Assembly (NCBI GenBank): GCA_902799345.1
Contig: CADBZW010000012.1
Coordinates: 1-64,000 of the forward strand
Source: an uncultured Bacteroidia bacterium
GTDB taxonomy: Bacteria > Bacteroidota > Bacteroidia > Bacteroidales > F082
Direction: 5' to 3'
Length of the DNA: 64,000 nt
A model generated the notes under the pieces. It made no database searches and had not been told where the DNA came from. It worked only from the letters and a program-made list of their open reading frames with translations. A program made the position numbers and the translations under genes. Shown here one piece after another: positions 41,944 to 49,305 of this stretch. Every line of letters starts with the position of its first letter. Position 1 is the stretch's first letter.

Positions 41944-44499
41944 TTTCAACAAGGACAATATCTTCAACATCTGCTCGCCCAATCCGATAGTGTAGCCCTG
42001 TTTCATAAACACCACCTCGCTGTTGGCGTTGGCGATGATGAAGACAGGCCTGTTGTCGGTGTTGATATGCAGGCCATCCGCAATCTCGTCACGGATGACG
42101 CCTTCGTCGTCGAGGCCGTAAACGATGCCATCAGGCAAGGCGTTGAAGTCTTTTAGTTGGAACTTGTCGTAGGATTCTTGGTCGCTGAAGACGAAGATGA
42201 TCGGCAGGTTGCTGTCTTCAAAGTCCTTCCTAAAGGCGGCGATGTCCTGCATGGCGTGTGTCGTCGGCTCGCTGCCTTGGTCCAATAGGCCGAGGATGAA
42301 ATAGTTGTCCTTGATCAGCTGTTTCGGGTTGCATTCCTCACCCGTCTCCAGGTCGGTGAAATGGCTGTCGGCGAAGAAACTGCCGATGACGTGCAACTCG
42401 TTGTCGGGCTGGCGCAACACCAAGCTGACATCGGTGGTCTCACCCGCCTTGATGGTGAAGAACTCGCTGTGGGTCAGGGCTGTGCCGTCCTCCAAGCGGG
42501 TGCCTGCCGTGAGGATGTAATAGCCTTCGTCCAAGGGCGTGGGATGGTCGAAAGAGGAGAGCATCATGCCGTCGTCGATGCCAGGGTCCTTGGCGTCGTA
42601 GGCCAAGAGGTGGAAGCTGTTGCCGTCAAACTTTTTGATGCTGAAATGCGTGTAGTATTTCGGGTCGGCGACGGAGGCAGTGGGGTAGTAGTGGATGTCG
42701 ACATAGCCTTGGGCTGCGTTTGTCGGTTCTGAAGCTTCGAAGTCAACGTTAACCCAGTCGTTATCGAAATACTGCACATTGCCGTTGACAGGGTTGATTT
42801 GTGCTGCAATGCCCAAACTGCGGGCCATGGCCACGAAGAAAATGTCGCGTGAATGACGGTCGGCCTTGCGGACTTTCAGCACGCCTAATGGCGAGATGGG
42901 ATACCGCTGAGGATTCAAGTCATCATTGGTGTTGATGTTGTTTTTCACCCAGTCGACGAGTAAAGCGGGGCTGTCGTGGTATTGCATCCACTCTGCCTTG
43001 GGGAAGAACTCGGTGAGGGTCTGACGCCACGGCACGAGCATCTCGTTGCTGATGCGAGGGCTGAGGATGTATTGTGCATAGTGCTCAACAGGCATCGAGA
43101 CGGCCGACGAGGTGATGTCGGGCGTGTAGTCGAAGTGGTCTTTCAAGACATCTAGCGTGACGTCGCGCAGGTCTTTGTCGGAGATGTTTTGCAGCAGGTT
43201 CACACCCTTTGTCTCCTGTTGCTTGCTTTGGGCATATTCCACGAAGTCGGCAATGGTCTGGTAGTTGCCCCAGGTCTTCTCGTAGATACGGCACAGGCCT
43301 TTGTTGCCCGTGTTGAGGATGAGCTCGTCTTGTGCGGCCTTGCAGGCTTTGATGTAGGCATTGCGCAAGGCGTCTTCTTGGGCCACACGGCGGTCGTTTT
43401 CGGCACGCATCTCAGCCGTGATTTCGGGCAAGACGCTGGTTGGGGCGGGCGGCACCATGTCGAACTCGAAGGTGTCGCTTTGGCCTTGCTCATGGTCGAG
43501 GGTGATGGTGACATTCTCTTGCTCGCCCGATTTGAAGACTTGGAAGCCGAACTTGCCGTCCTTGGCGGCGTAGGCCATCATGCAGCCCAAGCCGGCGGTG
43601 AGCCAGGTCTGGCCGTTCTCGTCCGTCGTCTTCTTGACCACGGTGCAGAACTCGGCGTAGTTGTAAATCTTGAACTCCACGGGCAGGTTGGCCTGTGGCT
43701 TGCCGTCCATGTCCACGACGGTGAAGGTGGTCTTGGCGGTCTTGCCGTAGTTGTCCACCACGTTGATTTCCGTGTAGTTGGCGCTGCGGCTGATGACCTC
43801 CTCTGGACCGTCGTAGTCGCCAAACACGCGCGTGTGTAATAATAAGGTGCGTGAGGCGGGCTCGTTGAACCAACCTAAGTCAAGCACAGGCTCCGGCTCG
43901 CAGGCGCCGAGGAAATGCCAATTTCCATCTACCCATGCTTCCACCCAGGCGTGGTTGTCGTCGCAGTGGGCCCAGCGGGGGGTATAGACCTGTCGTGCAG
44001 GGATGCCCACGGTGCGCAAGGCGGTCACCAGCAGTGTCGACTCCTCGCCGCAGCGACCCCACGAGGTCTTGATGGTGGCCATAGGTGCGCTGGTACGGCT
44101 GTCGCTGCCCTTGTAGTTGACGTGCTCGTGGCACCAGTGGTTCACTTCGAGGACGGCGTCATATAAAGAGAGGTCTTTCACACGCGCTTTCAGCTCCTCG
44201 TAGTAGGTGGCACGGAAACGGTCGAGGTTCTCGTTGTTGACGCGAACGGGCACCACGAAATGCTTGAACTCGCGCTCGGGGACGCTGGCGCCCCAAGGCA
44301 TCTCTTCTTTGGCCAGGAAGGCATAGTGGATGCACTCGCGGTAATAGTCTTCGGTGTAGTCCACACTGTCGCCGAGCGGCATATATTGGTAGAGGAACTG
44401 TAAGGCTTGTTTTTCGTTGAAGGACGTTTCCTTTTCCGACGAGCAGGCCGAGAAGAACACTGCTGAAAGGATGGCAAAGGTAAGGATGATGTTTTTCAT
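41941..44499 (-). CDS. Transglutaminase-domain lipoprotein with C-terminal thioredoxin-like domain
   Basis: An 852-residue lipoprotein (signal ending VFFSACSS, Cys about 19). A transglutaminase-core domain (about 100-215) has the candidate triad Cys in WGRCGEES, His in DDNHAWVEAW and an acidic residue in the following GACEPEPVLD. A beta-sandwich segment with carboxypeptidase-regulatory-like features (VVDMDGKPQANLPVEF) follows. The last approximately 130 residues (IKDNYFILGLLDQGSEP...PVFIIANANSEVVFMKQGY) resemble a thioredoxin/AhpC fold without a CXXC. Substrate is unknown; a -7 box lies 18 bases upstream. Confidence 0.78.
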   Translation of the reverse strand: MKNIILTFAILSAVFFSACSSEKETSFNEKQALQFLYQYMPLGDSVDYTEDYYRECIHYAFLAKEEMPWGASVPEREFKHFVVPVRVNNENLDRFRATYYEELKARVKDLSLYDAVLEVNHWCHEHVNYKGSDSRTSAPMATIKTSWGRCGEESTLLVTALRTVGIPARQVYTPRWAHCDDNHAWVEAWVDGNWHFLGACEPEPVLDLGWFNEPASRTLLLHTRVFGDYDGPEEVISRSANYTEINVVDNYGKTAKTTFTVVDMDGKPQANLPVEFKIYNYAEFCTVVKKTTDENGQTWLTAGLGCMMAYAAKDGKFGFQVFKSGEQENVTITLDHEQGQSDTFEFDMVPPAPTSVLPEITAEMRAENDRRVAQEDALRNAYIKACKAAQDELILNTGNKGLCRIYEKTWGNYQTIADFVEYAQSKQQETKGVNLLQNISDKDLRDVTLDVLKDHFDYTPDITSSAVSMPVEHYAQYILSPRISNEMLVPWRQTLTEFFPKAEWMQYHDSPALLVDWVKNNINTNDDLNPQRYPISPLGVLKVRKADRHSRDIFFVAMARSLGIAAQINPVNGNVQYFDNDWVNVDFEASEPTNAAQGYVDIHYYPTASVADPKYYTHFSIKKFDGNSFHLLAYDAKDPGIDDGMMLSSFDHPTPLDEGYYILTAGTRLEDGTALTHSEFFTIKAGETTDVSLVLRQPDNELHVIGSFFADSHFTDLETGEECNPKQLIKDNYFILGLLDQGSEPTTHAMQDIAAFRKDFEDSNLPIIFVFSDQESYDKFQLKDFNALPDGIVYGLDDEGVIRDEIADGLHINTDNRPVFIIANANSEVVFMKQGYTIGLGEQMLKILSLLK

Positions 44500-44516
44500 A
44501 GATGGATTATTTGCTG

Positions 44517-44524
44517 CAAAGATA
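44517..44524 (-). promoter_or_regulatory. -7 box of the transglutaminase lipoprotein gene
   Basis: The minus strand reads TATCTTTG followed by CAGC. It starts 4 bases after the stop codon of the second repeat-associated ATPase, the same distance as the lepB box from the first ATPase. Confidence 0.65.
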
Positions 44525-44528
44525 GTGT

Positions 44529-45737
44529 TTATTTCAATCCTTCCGTCAGGAACTTCCGCAAATGGAGGTGGGTAATGCCGTTGTCATCGTTGCGGGTGAC
44601 AAGAGGTGTCATAGAAATGACATATTTCGGATAGTTGTCCTTGATGGCACGTAGGTTGCCAAATTCACGTTCGCGGGTGGTTTCATCAGCAATGATGAAT
44701 GCAGCTTGCACATATTTTCGTTGCCCACCTTTCGCTGTGCATACAAAATCGATTTCTCCGGCTTGTAACTGACCGACGGTCACTGTGTAGCCCAAATAGA
44801 TAAGGTGTTGATAAATAATATTTTCAATCACTTTTTCAATGTCGCCTTCACGACTTTCTCCTGCCAATGCATTACGGATGCCATGATCCTCAAAATAAAA
44901 CTTGTCATTGTTTTCGAACAGACGTTTGCCGTGGATATCGAATCGGTTCACTTGATGAATCATGTATGCCTCGGTCAGGTACTTGATGTAGTTGGAGACA
45001 ACGGTCGAGGTCACGTTCTCACCTTGTGACTTCATGAACTTTGCAATGCTGTTGGCTGAGATGAGTTTGCCAGCGTTGTCGGCAAGAAAACGCACTAAGT
45101 TTTCCAAGAAGGTCACGTTGCGGATTTGGTTGCGCATGACAACGTCTTTCAAAAGCACGGTATGATAAATGTCCATTTGGTATTCACGCGCATCGTCTTC
45201 GTCAAGACCGATTTTTACAAGGCCAGGCAAACCTCCAAATTGGATGTATTGTGACAAGGCATCGTCGCTGTCGGTAAGGTTGTGGAAAGTGAGGAACTCT
45301 TGGTAACTGAGCGATTGGATGTAAATCTCTTTGTAACGCCCACCGATGAGCGTGCTCAATTCGTTGCTCAGCATTTTGGCGTTGCTTCCGGTGATGACAA
45401 TTTCTGCATCGGGTTCTGTATGGAAACTTCTAACACTGCGCTCAAATTCCTCAATGTCTTGAATTTCATCAATAAAGATGTAGTTTTTCTTTCCTTTTTG
45501 ATAAAGGTTTTCTATGTAGTCGTTTAGCTCCCGATATGTTTGGATGGAGTCGAACTCCCGTTTTTCTTTGTCGATATAAATCACGTTGCTGTTAGCCTCG
45601 TTCTGCTTTTGGTCGCGCAATTGCTTCAATAGATAGCTCTTCCCAACCCGTCTTTGCCCTGTCAGGACGATAATCGTGTTTTTTCCGAAATACCTTTCCA
45701 CCTTGTTGAGGTAGTGTTGCCGAATGATGTTTTCCAT
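44529..45737 (-). CDS. ATP-binding protein, AAA_14 ATPase with C-terminal DUF4143-like domain
   Basis: A 402-residue relative of the protein at 12366-13649. Walker A GQRRVGKS is at 27-34, Walker B IFIDEIQ at about 87-93, sensor VITGSNAKMLS at about 115-125, and SYQEFLTF follows. A C-terminal part with AGEIDFVCTAKGGQRKYVQAA recalls a PD-(D/E)XK core. The two proteins clearly share a fold but are diverged. ATG 45737 is used because longer forms run through the 40-bp repeats and a promoter box. Function is unknown; nucleic-acid-linked or defence roles are speculation. Confidence 0.83.
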   Translation of the reverse strand: MENIIRQHYLNKVERYFGKNTIIVLTGQRRVGKSYLLKQLRDQKQNEANSNVIYIDKEKREFDSIQTYRELNDYIENLYQKGKKNYIFIDEIQDIEEFERSVRSFHTEPDAEIVITGSNAKMLSNELSTLIGGRYKEIYIQSLSYQEFLTFHNLTDSDDALSQYIQFGGLPGLVKIGLDEDDAREYQMDIYHTVLLKDVVMRNQIRNVTFLENLVRFLADNAGKLISANSIAKFMKSQGENVTSTVVSNYIKYLTEAYMIHQVNRFDIHGKRLFENNDKFYFEDHGIRNALAGESREGDIEKVIENIIYQHLIYLGYTVTVGQLQAGEIDFVCTAKGGQRKYVQAAFIIADETTREREFGNLRAIKDNYPKYVISMTPLVTRNDDNGITHLHLRKFLTEGLK

Positions 45738-45740
45738 GAT

Positions 45741-45880
45741 TTTTTCTTTTATAGAAGAAATTTTCTGCAAAAATATGAAATATTTCTTTTATAGAAGAAA
45801 TTTATAGCAAAAACTTGAAACATTTCTTTTATAGAAGAAATTTTCTTGAAAAAGTTGAAATTCTTCTTTTATGGAATTCA
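45741..45880. repeat. 40-bp direct-repeat array upstream of the second ATPase
   Basis: Units start at 45741, 45781, 45821 and (degenerate) 45861, exactly 40 bases apart. Each intact unit contains TTTCTTTTATAGAAGAAA, an 18-base dyad with one mismatched pair, followed by about 20 less conserved bases ending TTGAAA or ATGAAA. The array begins 3 bases upstream of the ATG and contains the promoter, so it looks like a set of iterated operators. It shares no sequence with the 33-bp array. Confidence 0.88.
45768..45775 (-). promoter_or_regulatory. -7 box of the second ATPase gene inside repeat unit 1
   Basis: The minus strand reads TATTTTTG. Only the gene-proximal unit matches TAnnTTTG; the corresponding bases of units 2 and 3 do not. 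Confidence 0.6.
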
Positions 45881-46197
45881 AGTTTAGCAAATCCCTAATT
45901 GGGTGAAAAGATTGATTACTACTATTTTTCAAGGCGGCCTTTTCGTTGAACTTCTTTGGCTTAATTTTTCCTGTGTGGCTTGAGAACAGCAGAGCGAAGA
46001 AAGCTAAACAACTAAATAATAAGATAATAATAGTATTTGTGGCAATAATAGAAATTTTCCGTTTTTCATCTTGCATGTTCTGAAAATATGCTATTTTTGC
46101 CTTGTCAATCCGAGAGAAAACGGGTTGATGAAGAAAGCGCGTTTTTCGCTTTATTCTGCGATTGGTAAACTTGGACACTTAACTTAATGATGCAAGA
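45881..46197. other. AT-rich spacer without a clear gene
   Basis: This stretch holds no convincing gene. A minus-strand frame from about ATG 46076 (MQDEKRKISIIATNT..., one hydrophobic helix) runs into the 40-bp repeats and ends inside them, so it is more likely chance or a remnant than a gene. A plus-strand promoter is present at 46071-46099. Confidence 0.5.
46071..46099 (+). promoter_or_regulatory. Promoter for the zinc-ribbon gene region
   Basis: TTG (46071-46073) and TATTTTTG (46092-46099) are separated by 18 bases, a good Bacteroidota -33/-7 pair. It reads toward the small frame at 46198 and the gene at 46397. Confidence 0.6.
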
Positions 46198-46392
46198 ATG
46201 AGTGAAAGAGGATGCTTCCTTGGAGTGTTGTATTACTACGATGCTACAAGTGGAGTAATTCTATTTCCTTATCTGCATCATGGGAGTCCAAGCCCAACCA
46301 ATCGAGATAGGGCAAAGATGAATGGCTCCACTCTCTTCTATTGCAAGTTGTTCCCATTTGAGCCGTTTTTGGGGAAATGGTTGATCATTTGA
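46198..46392 (+). CDS. Possible small protein, unknown
   Basis: A 64-residue open frame between the promoter at 46071-46099 and the zinc-ribbon gene, ending 4 bases before the latter's ATG. The product is rich in aromatic residues (VLYYYDATSG, TLFYCKLFPFEPF) with no recognisable domain. It may be a real leader peptide gene or only a leader region; codon use is uninformative. Confidence 0.25.
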   Translation: MSERGCFLGVLYYYDATSGVILFPYLHHGSPSPTNRDRAKMNGSTLFYCKLFPFEPFLGKWLII

Positions 46393-46396
46393 AACT

Positions 46397-47200
46397 ATGG
46401 GGTATAAACGAGTGTTTTGTTCTGGTTGTGGGGCCAATGTTGAATTGGATGATAGTAGGGAATTCGGTTTTTGCCGTTATTGCGGAGCACAAATTGCTTT
46501 AGATAAAGTGATTGTTGAGCATCGCGGGACTGTCAATGTTAATGGAATTGCTGATACAAGCGCTTTGCTCGAAAGAGCAAAAATGCACCTTGAAGTCAAT
46601 CGATACGCAGATGCTTTGCAATGTTGTGACCGGTCTCTTGATATTAATCCTAGAAATACGGAAGCCTACATATTAAAGCTGATGGCAGAAACACACTCAA
46701 CTTCTCGAGATATGCTAGGGAAGAGTATTAAGCCTTTAGAAAAGTATGATAGTTACAAAAAAGCCGTGCGATTTGCCATGCCTGATGTGCAAAAAGAATT
46801 GTCTGTCTATAATCAGCAATCAATTGCCCAATTTCAAGCTGAAAAGAACAGAAGAATTGCAGAATTGGAACAGAAGGGAACAGATTTAAATCTACAATAC
46901 AAAGAGTTGGATGAACGTAGAAATAGAGCAGAAAGTACACATTTTTGGGTTAGTATGCACATTTTTTTCATTATTTTGGTTGTGGTTTTTAGTATTCTTT
47001 TAGCGAAAGAGTTGAAAGTAGGATCTGTTTTGTTCATAGTCGTCGGTGTTTTGCTTTTAAGGTTGTTTCGGAAACGTGCTTTGGAGAATGAATCGTTTGC
47101 ATACAATTATTCTCATACTGTTCAGGAATCAGAAAGCGTCTATGAACAAAGTAAAAAGGAATTCGATGAATGGATGCGTGAAATGAATAGTGATTGTTGA
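46397..47200 (+). CDS. Zinc-ribbon membrane protein with TPR-like segment
   Basis: A 267-residue protein of unknown function. The N-terminal zinc ribbon has FCSGCGANVE and GFCRYCGAQI (two CXXC pairs, residues about 8-31). A TPR-like helix pair (about 55-100, NRYADALQCCDRSLDINPRNTEAYIL) and a charged coiled coil (about 135-180) follow. Two closely spaced transmembrane helices (about 185-225, HIFFIILVVVFSILLA and VLFIVVGVLLL) precede a cytoplasmic tail. It is AT-rich compared with core genes. It may be a membrane-bound sensor or scaffold; this is inference. Confidence 0.65.
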   Translation: MGYKRVFCSGCGANVELDDSREFGFCRYCGAQIALDKVIVEHRGTVNVNGIADTSALLERAKMHLEVNRYADALQCCDRSLDINPRNTEAYILKLMAETHSTSRDMLGKSIKPLEKYDSYKKAVRFAMPDVQKELSVYNQQSIAQFQAEKNRRIAELEQKGTDLNLQYKELDERRNRAESTHFWVSMHIFFIILVVVFSILLAKELKVGSVLFIVVGVLLLRLFRKRALENESFAYNYSHTVQESESVYEQSKKEFDEWMREMNSDC

Positions 47201-47256
47201 TTTCTCTTTTCTTTCCTTGTCATAGAAAAACTTTTCAAGCAAAAAGCATAATCTCT

Positions 47257-47553
47257 TTATAGATGTCTCCCCAAATCCATTCGCTCGTGAAGGATGCGGA
47301 TGATTCTTGGCTTGCCGTTTTTCAGTATCCGATAGAAGATGATATGCCTTCCGGAACGTAATCCTCTATACCCAACGCGCACTTTTTCATAGGAGCGCCC
47401 AACAGAGTTTGGATCGTCGGCAATGGAATCAAGGGATTGGATCAAATTATGGAAATAGATGTCCGCTTGCTTCTCCGACCAGGCATCAACGGTGTAATAC
47501 CAAATCTTGCGAAGGTCTTCCTGTGCCTTTTTGGAAAGGATGTAGTTAGCCAT
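47257..47553 (-). CDS. parE: RelE/ParE family toxin
   Basis: A 98-residue protein of the ParE/RelE fold: YILSKKAQEDLRKIWYYT at the N terminus, RVGYRGLRSGRHIIFYRI in the core and RIIRILHERMDLGRHL at the end. ParE-type toxins poison gyrase. It begins at ATG 47553 (an ATG at 47559 is also possible), overlapping the antitoxin gene by 8 bases, which is typical of a coupled type II module. Confidence 0.88.
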   Translation of the reverse strand: MANYILSKKAQEDLRKIWYYTVDAWSEKQADIYFHNLIQSLDSIADDPNSVGRSYEKVRVGYRGLRSGRHIIFYRILKNGKPRIIRILHERMDLGRHL

Positions 47554-47797
47554 TGGCATTCCGTTTAGCTTTCATCTCCAAAAGAAAAGCCTCGGGGTCA
47601 AAGTCCTCTACATCAGGACTAGCCTCGCCTTCATCTAAAGCAGCTCTAAGTGCTGCCAAGCGTGCTTCATCTTCTTCCAAACGGCGAAGACCTTCCCGGA
47701 TGACTTCACTGGCATTGTTATATCTGCCACTGAGGATGCTATTACGAATGAAATCCTCATAATGAGGACCAATAGATGCGGTTACTGTTCTGCCCAT
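47546..47797 (-). CDS. parD: ParD family antitoxin
   Basis: An 83-residue protein. The N-terminal ribbon-helix-helix DNA-binding part (TVTASIGPHYEDFIRNSI and NNASEVIREGLRRLEEDE) binds the operator and represses the operon. The acidic C-terminal part (EASPDVEDFDPEAFLLEM) would wrap the toxin. ATG 47797 is chosen, since the longer frame extends across the promoter and palindromic operator. Confidence 0.88.
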   Translation of the reverse strand: MGRTVTASIGPHYEDFIRNSILSGRYNNASEVIREGLRRLEEDEARLAALRAALDEGEASPDVEDFDPEAFLLEMKAKRNANG

Positions 47798-47817
47798 AGT
47801 AGTACGTTTTAATGCTG

Positions 47818-47840
47818 CAAATGTAAGAATATTTCTTACA
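47818..47840 (-). promoter_or_regulatory. parDE promoter with palindromic operator
   Basis: The minus strand has TACATTTG (47818-47825, TAnnTTTG). A perfect inverted repeat TGTAAGAA-TAT-TTCTTACA (47822-47840) overlaps its upstream edge, the expected place for ParD autorepression. Confidence 0.75.
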
Positions 47841-47909
47841 ATGTTTAACGTATTTTGAAAAAAATGACAAAAAGGTGGTAATCTTACCACCTTTTAGCCA
47901 ATATTATTT

Positions 47910-47944
47910 CTGGTTCGCTTCGTGCCTCGCGATGACGCGAAGCG
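47910..47944. repeat. Degenerate half copy of palindromic element B
   Basis: CTGGTTCGCTTCGTGCCTCG...GACGCGAAGCG matches the right arm of the element at 30910-30997 with a few changes; the left arm is absent. It lies between the parDE operator and the ATP-grasp gene. Confidence 0.65.
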
Positions 47945-47956
47945 ACGACAAGCCAA

Positions 47957-49108
47957 CTAAACCATAAACTCTTCCAAAGAGGAGAACAATATCTCTTTGA
48001 GTTCCTCTTTGTGCTCGGGCGTGGTCTGCGTGAACAGGAAGCCCCACACACTCATGGCGGGGTTCATGATGTCGCGGGTCTCCAACACGCCATGGAAGTG
48101 CCGCTTGATGCGCTCGAAGTCGAGCTTGCGGTTGGTGTCGTAAGGCTTGTCTAAGACGATGAAGCTGAACACGTCGTTCTCGATGCCGTCCCACATTGTG
48201 GCGTAGTCGGGGTGGATGCCCTCGAAATAGCACTGTACAGGCAGCAGGTGGCAGGTGTGACGCGTCAGGTCGTTGAGGCACATGCCGGCGAAACGCAGCG
48301 GGTTGACCTCGATCGGGATGGCACGACCCGAGTTCTTGTCGACGCGGAACTCCACGTGCATCGGGAAGTTTTTCAGTCCGAGCACGCCGTTCAGGTCGAT
48401 GCAGAACTGGTTGAAAGCCGGATAGTTGGCCTCGAAGATCTGCTTGCTCATGCAGTAGAGGCGGTCGCTGACATCGGTCTCGTCCTTGAAGATATGGTGG
48501 AAGATGTTGATGATGTTGGGCTTGCCCTCGGCATCATAGTAGGCATCCACGGCATATTCCTCGCCTTCGATGAACTGTTCAAGCACAAACTTCTCGCTGC
48601 GCACCACGGTCTCGGGGAACACGGCGCACTGCTTGGCGAAGTTGTGGTCGATGTCGTCCAAAGCGGCCTGCCATTCAGCCTTGTTGCGGACGATGTACAC
48701 GCCCACGCTGAGGAAGCCAACTGCGGGTTTCAGCACCAAAGGCAGCGGCAACTCGTCGGGGTTGAGGCTGCGCAAGGCTTTCATCTCCACCTCCTTGTAA
48801 TAGAAGTCGGGATAGATTTGCTGGCAGATGCGACGGAAAGCGGCCTTGTCCTTCAGGATCTTGACCTTTTTCACCAACTCCGACTCGGGCAGCTGGGCAT
48901 AGAGCCACACCAAGGCATTCTCGGAGACGGCATAGAGTTGGTTGGTTTGGTTGTATCTTTCAACGAACTGTTTGTCGTCCAAAAGGTTGAGTTGGTGGCC
49001 TTGGTGTTTCAGCACCTCGGCCATGTCGTTATGCAAAACGGGGATTTGTTTCTCTTCCAGATAGGCCACCAAAGGGGCGGAAACGTATGGTTTTTCTAAA
49101 ATGATCAT
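47957..49108 (-). CDS. ATP-grasp domain-containing protein
   Basis: A 383-residue ligase-like enzyme. The N-terminal approximately 90 residues form a preATP-grasp domain. The ATP-grasp fold shows LVLKPAVGFLSVGVYIV (ATP-binding), VLEQFIEGEEYAVDAYYD, and the metal-binding IPIEVNPLRFAGMC. It resembles carboxylate-amine ligases but the substrate is not evident. Its ATG overlaps the ancestral purA stop (ATGA), so it was probably coupled to purA translation; the new stop in purA may therefore reduce its expression. Confidence 0.85.
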   Translation of the reverse strand: MIILEKPYVSAPLVAYLEEKQIPVLHNDMAEVLKHQGHQLNLLDDKQFVERYNQTNQLYAVSENALVWLYAQLPESELVKKVKILKDKAAFRRICQQIYPDFYYKEVEMKALRSLNPDELPLPLVLKPAVGFLSVGVYIVRNKAEWQAALDDIDHNFAKQCAVFPETVVRSEKFVLEQFIEGEEYAVDAYYDAEGKPNIINIFHHIFKDETDVSDRLYCMSKQIFEANYPAFNQFCIDLNGVLGLKNFPMHVEFRVDKNSGRAIPIEVNPLRFAGMCLNDLTRHTCHLLPVQCYFEGIHPDYATMWDGIENDVFSFIVLDKPYDTNRKLDFERIKRHFHGVLETRDIMNPAMSVWGFLFTQTTPEHKEELKEILFSSLEEFMV

Positions 49109-49305
49109 CTCAAAATGTTTTGTGTTCTGTCAGGGCCGTACGAAACGAATTTGATCGGCACGCCGACGTAGTTTTCAATGAATTTGATGTAGTCTTCCAG
49201 CTTCTGCGGAATCTTGCCTTCGATTTTCTGCTGCCAGCCGGGGAGTTCCGTGTAGACAGGTTCCATGGTCTCGGTGCAGGCGGCGAAGGGCAGATGCTTG
49301 GTCTC
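49105..49305 (-). pseudogene. purA: 3' remainder of purA after an in-frame stop
   Basis: Sixty-six codons continue in the same frame after the TAA at 49306-49308. They encode ETKHLPFAACTETMEPVYTE, LPGWQQKIEGKIPQKL and FVSYGPDRTQNILR, the normal C terminus of adenylosuccinate synthetase, including the GPDR segment that contacts the GTP base. With this part the protein would be 425 residues, the usual family length. An internal ATG at 49266 exists but would not restore function. Confidence 0.85.

Noticed and set aside
45789..46178. A 129-codon minus-strand frame upstream of the second ATPase
   Set aside because: It ends inside the 40-bp repeats, has no recognisable domain, and a plus-strand promoter runs through it. 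Kept only as a possible remnant.
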